Part shown: positions 33,798 through 44,289 of the stretch, piece by piece
How positions within the stretch are numbered: position 1 is the first letter of the stretch
How the letters are laid out: each line of letters begins with the position of its first letter
NCBI GenBank assembly: GCA_964036665.1
Contig: OZ038529.1
Span: forward strand, 8,540,501 to 8,604,500
From: Gordius sp. MW1
Lineage: Eukaryota; Nematomorpha; Gordioida; Gordea; Gordiidae
Direction of reading: 5' to 3'
DNA length: 64,000 nt
Made by a program: the position numbers and the translations under genes
Notes under the pieces: model-generated
Told to the model about the DNA's origin: nothing
The model's input: the letters and a program-made list of their open reading frames with translations, nothing else
Database searches by the model: none

Positions 33798-35341
33798 TTA
33801 TATTGCGCATTCACGTCCTTTGGTGGTTTTGCTTTTGCCCGTAGTTAAGATTTTATCTATGCTTTCACGAAAGGACTTAAGTTTACATCCACCCCGTGTG
33901 TCTTGATTGGTTTTTGTACAGAAATTATTGATTGGAATATCGATTAAACCTTCCGATAGACCTTTACGGCTAACCCTTACTATCCAGGCATTAGCATTTT
34001 TGGCATCGTTGGCTAAACTTATTATTTCGATTAAAAGACCGGTCCCTGGTTTGAGCCATTTCTCGTCAAAAATTTTCATCGAAGAAGCTAAAGCTGCCAT
34101 ACTATTTACATCACCGGCGTATATAAATAATTTTGGGCCGTCTTTTGTTTGCCCATTGATTTTAGCCAAAAGTTTACCCGTAGCCAAGTAATGCATCACT
34201 ATATCTTGTTCGTCGTGTGAGAGGGTTCCATATACCCATTCGAACCATAACTTTTTAAACTGCCTCAAGGTCTTTATCGTTTTAGCATTGACCCAGCGCG
34301 GTCCACTTTTAATATTTTTGTCGTAATCCCCTAGAATGGCACCCTCTTTAACGTAAAATCCATATAATCTTTCGAACAAATTTTCGTCTCGTCGTTTGCC
34401 ATTAACTTTACCATCATGTACAGCTTGTATGAGTTTTGAATTGGTCTTCTCCCATTGATTAATGGGAGCGGATTGGGTAAATCTCGAGTTTGACATGGCG
34501 ATAAACTTATCGCAATTCATTCCACCGCCTAAAAGACCATGTTGTTCAGATGTCTCTTTATCACCCTGCCCTGACGTGTAAACGGGAATTGGTAGCCATT
34601 CTATACGAGGATCCCAAGAAACGTTTTTGGCAGGTTGATATAAACCAGCAGACAAAGCCTGAGCACTTGATATGCATGGATCACTGTCTTGACTCGTTAT
34701 TTTAACTTGGGTGGGAGAATATAGGGTGTAATGCGCATTTTTTTCCTGGCCAATTAATAGATTTTTGTAACGGTTCCTCAGGAATTTTCCGAATCCATAA
34801 GCCTCTTTAATGCCATTTAAGGTTAATTGATCGGGTCCCAAAGGCCAATTCTCAGCTGCAAATTGATGGCCTCGTTTAATTGCTTCAAGGGATGGACCTG
34901 ATTCACCGGTTTGATATAAAACTACGGCCATTTCCATGTTGCATCCCTTTGTTTTTAAGCAATCGTCTTAACAAATAAAATTTTGTATTGGCAAGGTTGT
35001 TATTGGTAAATAAATTATGTGCATGGGCATAGCCAAGGGGGGCAGGGAGGGGCGGTTGCCCCCTCTAAATCCAATTTTTTTTGAAATTTGTTAAAATTAT
35101 GACTAAGAATTTTACAAAATTAGCATGTTGCCCCTCCCTAGATCATTATTGCCCCCTCTTATTCCAATGCTGGCTACGCTACGCCCCTGATTATGTGCAT
35201 CTATTTAATGACTATTATATTTTATAGAAAAAACTTATTAAATTCAATAATATTAATAATAATGATATTTTTAAAAACGTTACCTGCTGATGCGGATAAT
35301 ATTAAATACGATATTAATGCCAATAGCGTGTTAAATTTCAT
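33798..35341 (-). CDS. Secreted histidine-phosphatase-fold protein, probable pseudoenzyme (two exons)
   Basis: Exon 1 is 35341-35284 (ATG, donor GTAACG) and exon 2 is 34966-33798 (acceptor TTAAG). Phases agree; the product is 408 aa. Exon 1 encodes the signal peptide MKFNTLLALISYLILSASA, followed by DDCLKTKGC. The rest aligns in order with clade-2 histidine acid phosphatases (lysosomal/prostatic type): WPLGPDQLTLNGIKEAYGFG, a central Cys-bearing segment, LFIYAGDVNSMAAL, and a C-terminal Cys. The catalytic RHGxR is replaced by QTGES and the C-terminal HD by GD, so both catalytic histidines and the phosphate-binding arginines are missing. Phosphatase activity is therefore unlikely; binding or carrier roles are possible. 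The frame is otherwise intact, arguing for a retained function. The intron holds a MITE. It converges on HIBADH, 290 bases away, and TTTATT (AATAAA in sense) lies just past its stop. Confidence 0.88.
35022..35189. mobile_element. hAT-like MITE in phosphatase-like gene intron
   Basis: 168 bases. Ends CATGGGCATAGCCAAGG / GGCTACGCTACGCCCCTG. Exact 8-bp duplication ATTATGTG at 35014-35021 and 35190-35197. Confidence 0.85.
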
Positions 35342-35938
35342 TTAAGGAACAAGTGCGATATTTAAATAAATTATAAAAAGTTGGCTTTTATCATGGGTAC
35401 AAAATAAATAGATATTCAATTTTGTTATACATCAACCTATACATCTGTCTGGGCAAGTCCTGGGGGCTTTGTTTAGCATAATAATTTGTTCCTTGCTTAA
35501 TATTCTATGACTAATAGTTTAAACAATATTTCAAAACATATTTCTAAAAGGCATTTTAAAGTATCTATAACATTAAATTAAGCGATGACTATTTAATTTA
35601 AGTAGTTTCCTAATTTATTATGCCATTTATTTCAAAGTAACGACAAATGGTAAAAAATAAAAATGATTTTATAAATAAAAATAATCTTATAATTAAGTTT
35701 TAGGACAAAATTAAAAAGTTTTAGGACAAAATTAAATAGAGGTCATAATTAACAATGAAAACGTCCTCTATTAGAGATTTCTTCTAATTAATTGCTATGC
35801 AATTTATGAGATAGCTTTCAATATTTGCAGGTATGTGATATTAAAAATAAACACAACAACATAAAATTTGATACTAATGTTTATATATTGTAGTAAAAAT
35901 AGATGGGTGATATAATTTAAATTACTTAAAACCAATTC

Positions 35939-36108
35939 CATGGGCGTAGCCATTCAGTGGGGGCGGCCCCCCCCCCCTGAATGACGAAAAAAAAATTTGA
36001 ATGTAAAAACCCTTAAAAATTAAAAAATTTATGTTTTGCCCGTCCCTAATTAAATTTTTTAACGTTTTGCCCCCCCCCCCCCTTATCCAAAACCTGGCTA
36101 CGCCCATG
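35939..36108. mobile_element. hAT-like MITE
   Basis: 170 bases. Ends CATGGGCGTAGCCATTC / CCTGGCTACGCCCATG. Exact 8-bp duplication ACCAATTC at 35931-35938 and 36109-36116. Confidence 0.87.
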
Positions 36109-36334
36109 ACCAATTCTAAATTGTTAACCTTACAATGTAAAAAAAACTTTATCAAGCAGGCAACCTATTGCCCAGTGGCGTAAATGAGGGGGGGGGGGGA
36201 ACGGGAAATTCCCCCCCCCCCGGTTTTTTGATTAATAACTAAATTAAATGGGTTAAAATATTATAGTTTGATTACATCAAAGACTTTGTAACACTTATAA
36301 AAACCTATAAACATAATATATACATCTAATTTAA

Positions 36335-39136
36335 CCCGACAGGTACCAGTGTAACTTTTAGGTGACGCAACTTTAAAACCACATTTCTCAAAAACTACTG
36401 AAGATAAAAGCATTTTTTAAATTAAATTTGAAAGAACGAAATGCGATAAATCAGCTGATATAATTTCATAACTCCTTCTTCCTTCATTCGTGAATTATTC
36501 TCATTCAAAAATCGCAAAATCTGCATTTTCTACCACCCTTCTTAAATTCAATATTTATGGATACTCAACTGTATGTTTTTGCAATTTAATTTGCATATTT
36601 ATAATCTCTATAATTTTTCCAACATTTTGATAGTAATTTTGAATTTATTTGAGTACTTTAAAGCCTTTAAATTTTGCCTTAAAGTTGAACATAACCTAAA
36701 GGTTACACTGGGCAGAGCCAGTTTGCCGAGCATATCTTTTTGAGTGTTCTCATTTTAAATGGATCTTTTGTCTTTTTCTGGTAAACCTTAATGGTTTATA
36801 AGGGGTGGGGCTAGAAAAGTCAAGAATATCGCAAATTTTGCACCTATAGGAAATAAAAATTAGTCTAGGTAAATTTTCATTATCAAATTTTTGCTAATTT
36901 TTAGGTAGGAAATATGCGAAAAACAATATTTATATATAAATTTACACATCCTATTAAGGAGGTCGAACTCAATTGATAAATTTCATGCGATTTTTGTTAT
37001 TCATTCAGATTCTATCTGTTGTTTTAAAAAGTTAAAAGTGATTTATAATAGAATTTGAGACCTAAGTCCCCTTTAAATATTATGTACTATTATTAGTTTT
37101 ATTATTTTGCGTTAGAACTTTGATAGACATTATAGAGGAATTGGACACACCGAATGAAAATATTGACGAAGTACTGATTTTTCCGCCTCAAGACGAAGGG
37201 GAGGATATGGAAGGAAAGTGGGGATGAAATGGACTTTGATCTGCAACATTTGCCACGATCTATGCTTAATTCTTGTATCGAGGTGGTTAGGTCAAATGAG
37301 CTCGATAACTTTCAAGATATAGACGGTAAATGGACCGATAATGACGTCATATTTAGGCCACGGGGTTGTGGGGACTCTGATGATAATCGTATATTCAACC
37401 CTATCGTTTTAGAGCATCCTGAAGACTATTTAGAACTTTATCTCAAATGATGTTATTACATTTGTTGTAAATATGAGTAATTTATATGCAAGACAACACA
37501 ACCATGATCTAAATTTAACGATTAGCGAATTCAAAATCTACATTTCAATCCTTTTTTTAACTGATTACTTGTCCCCAAAAAATATCAAAATGTTTTGGGA
37601 ACTTCAGGCCGATTCATTTAACAAAATGGTATCCAATGGTATGCGCAGAATCGGTTTCAAGAGATAACTAAATATCTCCATCTGTCAGATAACTCGAAAT
37701 TGTTCCGATCAGACAAATTTTCCAAGATACGCGGTTTTCTAGATATTTTGAATAATAGGTTTAAAAACAATTTTAAATATTGCAATTCCTCCCACATTGC
37801 AATGAATGAATCTATGGTCCCTTATTATGGACACCACATTGCAAAGCAATTTATAAAAGGCAAGCCTTTTAGATTTGGTTTTAAGATGTGGTGTGCGGCC
37901 ACTAAAACCGGCTACCTAATTAATATGCAGCCTTACCAAGGAGCCTCATATTTGATGACCAAGCAAAAGGATTTTGGATTAGGAGGAGCTGTAATATTAG
38001 ACCTTGTAGAAAAACTCCCTTCCGATTTTGCTCCGTATAATATATATTTCGATAATTATTTTACCAGCTCCAAGTTATTGAAATGTCTTTCACATATGAA
38101 TATGGAGCTACTGGGACAGTACGAGTAAATCGTATCAAATGTCCCTTGATTGATATAAAACCATGAAAAAAAAGGAAAGAGGGTTTATTTCAAAGAAGAA
38201 TACACCTAACATCATGGCACTACGTTGGAACGATAATAACATAGTGACAATGCTTTCTAATTGTCATGGTGTCACGCCCATAACTAATATAGCAAGAATT
38301 GCAACAGTTCAAAAATCAAGGAAAAAAATCTCAGTTCAATGCCCATTTATGGTGAAAATGTATAATAAATTCATGGGCGGCGTTGATCGCTTGGATCAGA
38401 ACGTCGATGCGACTAGAATATCTTACAGGGGCAGGAAATGGTATTTTCCATTATTTGCGTGTGGATTAGATACAGCGTGTCAAAATGCTTGGCAACTGTA
38501 TTGCATGAACAAAGGAAACATGACACTTTGTAACTTCAAACGAGAAATCGTCCAAAATTATTTTAAAAAATACGGCCAACTTCCGAAAAGAACGTTGAAT
38601 CCTAGATTGACAAAAATTAGAAACGTCGTAGACAATCATCAACGACAGCATTGTACTCAACGGCGCTGCGTTGTTTGTAAAAAAGCGACTAGAATATTAT
38701 GTTGTTATTGCAATGTTGGACTTCACATGCATTGTTGGTTATCGTTTCATAATAACTAAATGTTTTTCGCATATTTCGTTATATAATAAAATTTTCAATT
38801 ATGCCTATTATATATCTCTCGTTAACACACCTTTATTTCCGGAAGTAAGTTATTTTTCCAATTTTTTTGTTTGTTTATCTAATAAGAACATATCGAGGTG
38901 CCCCGAAAAAAAAATTCATAAGAATTGGTTCGGCCGAACCCTTAGTGGTAGCTATCAGGTTAAATTTCCCTATATTTATGTGTCCCAGTGTAACTTTAGG
39001 TGACACCCCTTTATTTCCAAAAGTAAGCTATTTTTCTGAATTTTTTTTTTGTTTATCTAATAAGAGCATATCGAGATGCCCCAAAAAAATTTTCATAGAA
39101 ATTGGTTCGGCCGAACCGTTAGTGGTACCTGTCGGG
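36335..39136 (+). mobile_element. piggyBac transposon with duplicated 3' end
   Basis: The left end CCCGACAGGTACC follows TTAA (36331-36334) and is the exact reverse complement of GGTACCTGTCGGG ending at 39136, where the following bases read TTTT instead of TTAA. The ~135 bases before the right end are duplicated: 38828-38959 also ends in a TIR-like GGTAGCTATCAGG directly followed by TTAA. A left-end-like CCAGTGTAACTTTAGGTGAC lies between the two. The structure suggests a second, internally deleted copy at the right border. The transposase gene is inside. Confidence 0.75.
37130..38759 (+). pseudogene. piggyBac transposase (PGBD family), inactive
   Basis: Similarity runs from an acidic N-terminal part (EELDTPNENIDEVLIFPP) through the DDE_Tnp_1_7 core to a Cys-rich C-terminal zinc finger (CVVCKKATRILCCYC...HC). 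Core landmarks: NESMVPYYGHHIAKQFIKGK, YFDNYFTSSKLL, and GGVDRLDQN. The family's first catalytic Asp (usual form DESM) reads Asn here; the second and third Asp are present. The gene is split over at least four frames (37229-37450, 37473-37667, 37700-38128, 38163-38759), so it is dead on two counts. Confidence 0.88.
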
Positions 39137-39541
39137 TTTTGATTTAAATTTTGACAAAATGCGTCGTTTAAAAAAGTTTTTGTCAGATTCCCCCCCCCCA
39201 CGTGAAAATCCTAGCTATGCGCCTTATTGCCAAACCCAATTTCAACCACTCGTTTATTGGCATATTTAAGCAAAATTTCTTAATATAATTTTAAAACAAA
39301 TAGATTTTAGTCAAATTTTTGTATAAAAAATTTGCATGACAAAATTTGCATGACAGACGACTGTTATTGTGAGCATAGAGCAAGCAAAGGTCTGCACCTT
39401 AAGTGAGACTTTATCTTTCTATAAAACAATTCTCTACTTTATTACTGAGGCTCAAAAAACAATAAATACAAAGTCCTTTAAAGCTCTAATATTTGTATCT
39501 CAGTTACTACACGGGTAGTTCGTTTGAAAAATTGTGGGGTT

Positions 39542-42096
39542 CAGAGGTCAGATTTGTATGGATTTTATGCCCGAACCCGGCCCGGTTCAATTTTTTAACC
39601 TCATTGCCCGCCCGAACCCTTCTAGGTGTCCGCCCGGGCCCGCCCGAAACATTGGAGCTGCCCGAAATGCCCGGCTCAAAATATTAAATTTGCCTGTTAG
39701 GCCCGAAATTTTGCGGATCAAATTTTTTCAACCACTATTAAAAAATGAGCATTAAATTAATGGCATATTGAGTAAAACAAATATAGCAATATTTTATTAT
39801 CCCGGACAAAATCTATTTTCCTATATTTAAAAGTTGAATGATTTTTCCAAATAAAACTTTTGATCTTTTTAGTCCTAATCGGTAAAAAAACGTTATATTT
39901 GATCTTTCTAAAAAATTTGGCCGGAGTTTCTTTGAATATTGTTATCACTGGCAAAACCGCTCTAGGTCACAATAATGCATTTAGGTACAAACACGTTAGA
40001 ACGTCTACAAATCATATAACAGCAAAATATTAATTAAATGCAGCCGATGTCCTTGAAAATATTTTTTAATTAAGTTTAAGGTACACATATTTTATAAATA
40101 ATCTTACAATAAACAAAATTATACTCCCCTTTTGGGTTAACCCGTTTAAGCCCCGACCCTATGAATAAACTTCTTAATGAATAAAATTAGTTCAATTAGT
40201 CAATCTGTGCTCTGAGAATTTACTTTCTTGATAAAAAACAATAATTTATCAATAGAGTTTAAATGTTAACACTTGCATTCAGGGGCGTAGCCAGGATTTT
40301 CTCAAGGGGGTAGAAATTTTCCAATTTTTTAAAAACATTTTTATTTCAATAAATTATTTATAAGGCGGAGCCCCCGAGGAGATGGGGGTCTGGGGACGAA
40401 GCCCCCAGCTACGCCCGAAGGGCTTATTTTTCTATTTACTAATATAATATTATTAACTAGATGAACCCGGCAAACGTTGTTTTGCCATTTACCCGGGTGT
40501 ATTAAATTATGTTGGAATTTTAGGGCATATATGATGATAAAGCGGTTATTGAAGTAAAAATAAAGTTTGATGTCTATATGTTCTACTTCTATTGTTCTAT
40601 TTCCGTATACAGTGCAAGGCGTACGAATACTCGAAAACTACTGGACCGATTTGCATTTGGCTCGAACAATCTTAAAACATGCTCCGGAGTGTCAGGAATA
40701 AACTGTGAAATTTTGAGCCAAATCGGATTGGTAGTTTTCCAAAAAAGTTGAGAATCAGGCGCTAAACTGTTCTCGAAAACTACTGGACCGATTTGGCTCA
40801 AACAAATCTTAAAACATGCTCCGGAGTGTCAGGAATAAACTATGAAATTTTGAGCCAAATCGGTCTGGTATTTTTCAAAATTGGTGGCGGCATACACACA
40901 TAGTTTCATTTTTATATATAAGACTAGATGAACCCGGCAAACGTTGTTTTGCCATTTATTTTTGCATTTTGCAGTATCACTTTTTAAGTGTTTCTAATGG
41001 CTGTAGACTTACACTTTATGAATAATTGACTAAAAATATAAAATATTCATAACGCAGTACAGATATAACCCAAATAATTTATGGTAAAGTTTAGCATAAG
41101 CCTTAAAGAAATGTCACTGAGTTTTAAATGTAATTTAAGTTTCTTCTACAAAATAAACGCATAACCATGACATAAAATACTTTGTAGAATCTAATGTTTA
41201 TATTCCTCTGGTTCATTCATATGGTAACGGGTCTGACCTGATTTAATATGAAAGAAAATTTTTATGCAGCCATAAAACATTTAAGCTTCATATATTATAC
41301 TGCATAGCATATGACGTCTTTATTAATTGCCAAAACGTATAAAACAAAAAAACGTGACCCTTCGAAAACTACTGGCCCGATTTGACTCAAACAAATCTTA
41401 AAACATGCTCCGGAGTATGGGGAATAAACTCTGAAATTTTGAGCCAAATCGGTCTGGTAGTTATCCAAATTTGGTTTTATTAAGTGCCAAAACGTATAAA
41501 ACAACGTATAAAACAAAAAAACGTGACCCCTCGAAAACTACTGAACCGATTTGGCTCGAACAAATCTTAAAACATGCTCCGGAGTATGGGGAATAAACTG
41601 TGAAACTTTGAGCCAAATCGGTCTGGTAGTTTTCCAAATTTGGTTTTATTAAGTGCCAAAACGTATAAAACAAATTAATTTTTGGCCAAGGGGGTAAACT
41701 ATCCGTTTTTCTACCCCCTTGTCTACGCCCCTGCTTGCATTGCATGCATTGTGTCAATTTGGGCATGACGCTTTTGTATTATGTATAGACGGCACATGTG
41801 AATTACAAACAATGAAAGGGCTACATAAATATAAATATTTCAATCCTGAACATAGCTAGGGATAGGCACTTGATGGAAATAGAGTGATTCAGGCAAAAAT
41901 TATAGAAATAACTTGGGGAATGGGGACAGATGGCCAAAGTTTCTTAACTCTTTTAGCATTTTTATATACAATCAAATAAAAAAATAATACATTATTTAAA
42001 AATTTTTATTAAGCCCGAATTGCCCGAATCCTATCAGTGCCCGCCCGAAAAAAAAATTTAAGGCAGCTGCCCGGCGGCCGGGAAATCTGGTCTCTG
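39542..42096. mobile_element. hAT-type element, 2.55 kb, host of nested insertions
   Basis: Ends CAGAGGTCAGATTTG and AAATCTGGTCTCTG; flanks GTGGGGTT and ATGGGGTT match at 7 of 8 bases. GC-rich CCCGCCCGAA blocks stand inside both ends (39570-39700, 42015-42085). No transposase frame is recognisable. It contains the younger element 40280-41733. Confidence 0.75.
40280..41733. mobile_element. hAT-type element nested inside another, 1.45 kb
   Basis: Starts CAGGGGCGTAGCCAGGATTT and ends CTACGCCCCTG, with the exact 8-bp duplication CTTGCATT at 40272-40279 and 41734-41741. Inside are a GC hairpin block like that at the window start (40372-40431), two copies of a TAGATGAACCCGGCAAACGT repeat start (40461, 40925), and about four copies of a ~60-base repeat with CATGCTCCGGAGT flanked by AATCGGTCTGGTAGTTTT-type sequence. 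No transposase. Confidence 0.85.
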
Positions 42097-42104
42097 ATGG
42101 GGTT

Positions 42105-43536
42105 GGCAATATCCTAAAATTTAGCAAAACCGAAATTCAAATAATTTGTAGTTTTTTGAAAAATTAAACAGAGTTCTATTAGTTTTTATTCATGGAGAAC
42201 CTTAATTGCTCTATTTATAAGCTATTCAAACAAGCATGGAAGATTAAGTAAATTTTGATAGCTATAAACTGGAATTTATTTCAAAAATTACATTTTTTGG
42301 GCGCTATAATCCAATCTTATCTCATATTTATTTTCTTAGTTGAACTTTTACTTAGGCTAGGAAGTATTCAACATTATTATTATAATGTTTTAGCTTTTTC
42401 TATATAATACAAAGGGATAACCACCTCTAAATCCAACAATTCCTTTAAATTTTAACATAATTATGGCTAAAATTGCAAAGAATTTATCTCAATCCTAGCT
42501 AAGCCGATGGTTCAATAAGGGTGTGGAATAATAAAAGTTCATCCTCAACACAAACTAGTTTATTTTGATTTTTTTCCAAGCAAGATGAGCAAATTAAATA
42601 TAAAATTTGGGATTTTAGGATATATATTTATTTTTATAGCACCGTTCAAATAATTTTGATGGTCAAAATTTAGGATAAATTAGTGTGTTGGAATCAGTGG
42701 CGTAGGCAGGATTGCCTAAAGGGGGAGGGGTTTCAGGAAATTTTGATAATTAACATTATTAAACAAAAATAAGTATTTATAAGTGGTGTAGGCACCAGGA
42801 TTTTCCAGGAAAAGAAAAGTAGTTAAGTGTCAAAAAACTTAGATTAAATATAATTAATTAAAATCATGTATACATTTAATATCTACGATGGGTTTTTGTA
42901 AAAAATGCATTATGTATTATGCTTGTTTTGTAGTTAAAAACAATAACAGTTAAATTATATACATTTTGTGACTTAATTCCCTTGTGGTCATTCTTCCAAG
43001 AACGCAATTTGCAATAGACTCCTTTCAATTTTTTCAAATAGGCCAAGAACCATTGAAACTTTGGCCCCCCAGTACATAAAATTTTATAAGGCTGTCCCGG
43101 GTCCTGGCCCATTAAGATCAGGTTATAGCCACAAGCCCAGACCCCTAATACTTTGCAAAGCAACACTATCCAAAGTTCATTTTATTAACAAAACTTACCT
43201 TGTTTTTTTTTGTAAATTTTCAACCTTATTAAAGAATCAAATTTTGCGTTTCACTTATTTAAAATCACAAGCTGTCAAATCATTATTGTAACAATTTTAT
43301 AATAATAAAATTTGTCAAGCGTCATAAAAACATAGCATTTTATGCTGGCCGAAGCCGGGCCTATTTATAGCTAGGCTCGGCACGAGTCCGTCCTTAAAGC
43401 CGTGCCCCTAATTTTTGTAAACAAAAAGTCCATCTATGCTCGGCACGTTTATAGGTTATCTACAGACGGGAATTTTATAATTTTGACTATGTCGACGCCA
43501 ACTAAATTCGCTTAATAAAGTTGGCTAATGTCTGAT
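42105..43536. other. Non-genic stretch with repeat fragments
   Basis: No gene seen. A hAT-like MITE left end (CAGTGGCGTAGGCAGGATTG) lies near 42696 and a related one near 42785, without partners. A CCGGGCC/CTCGGCACG-rich patch is at about 43330-43460. Confidence 0.45.
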
Positions 43537-43739
43537 TAGTGTTGTAAAAACGGCTGGGTTTTGCTTGATCGACCTTTGCTTTTACCAAGATTAACGGTCG
43601 AATCTGGTTTGTTTTTCAAATTTCGACCAAGCCTAGACGTCGACTAAAAAAAGAGACCAAAAAAGCTTTGGTTTGTTTATGTTTAGTAGACTAAAACCAA
43701 GGGTCGACCAAACAAAACCCAGCCGTTTTTAAAACGCTA
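43537..43739. mobile_element. hAT-like MITE (AACCCAGCCGTTTT family)
   Basis: Ends TAGTGTTGTAAAAACGGCTGG / CCGTTTTTAAAACGCTA (first shown without its last bases elsewhere), same family as 52130-52332. Flanking TCTGAT is partly duplicated. Confidence 0.65.
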
Positions 43740-44289
43740 TTCTGATCATCAAGAGACTTTAAAAATCAATTCACTAAACCTTGAGGATTTTTAATTCGTA
43801 GTTAAACATGATCATCAATCTCTACTGTAGAAATAACACACTCAGTTTTTAAAGAAAAGAGATTTTTGAGTAAGTTAAAAATGAAGCAAATATGAATAAG
43901 TGTGAAAAACGCTTTGCAAAATTATCATAGTAGTAGTAACACTCGCAATATCAAGACACAAAAGTGTGGAATAAGAAGCATATATAACGCTTAAAATAAA
44001 TTATTAATTATCTTTATTACTAAAATTTGGCTTCTATTAGCTTCTCTTCTATTTCAGAAGCTGAGATAGTTTTTTAGTGAATTTTTTAGAACTAAATCTC
44101 TTTCGATAGTAAAACGCGCAAATGAGGTAAAACTTTTGTATAAATTGTATTCGGATTAGTAGATTCACTTCTTTCATTTTTTTTTTAATAATATCTTTTA
44201 TTAAATGAAACTATATACTACTATAAAAATTATATGCTAGGTAAATATTCAAAAATTGCGATCACGTTGAAATGACAAATTATAATTCC

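Larger units (their letters stand above)
36173..39223. mobile_element. hAT-like element interrupted by a piggyBac insertion
   Basis: The left end CAGTGGCGTAAATGAGG and the right end CCTAGCTATGCGCC are related to the local hAT-like MITE ends. Flanks CTATTGCC and TTATTGCC match at 7 of 8 bases. Nearly all of the interior is the piggyBac element at 36335-39136, inserted at a TTAA. Confidence 0.55.
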
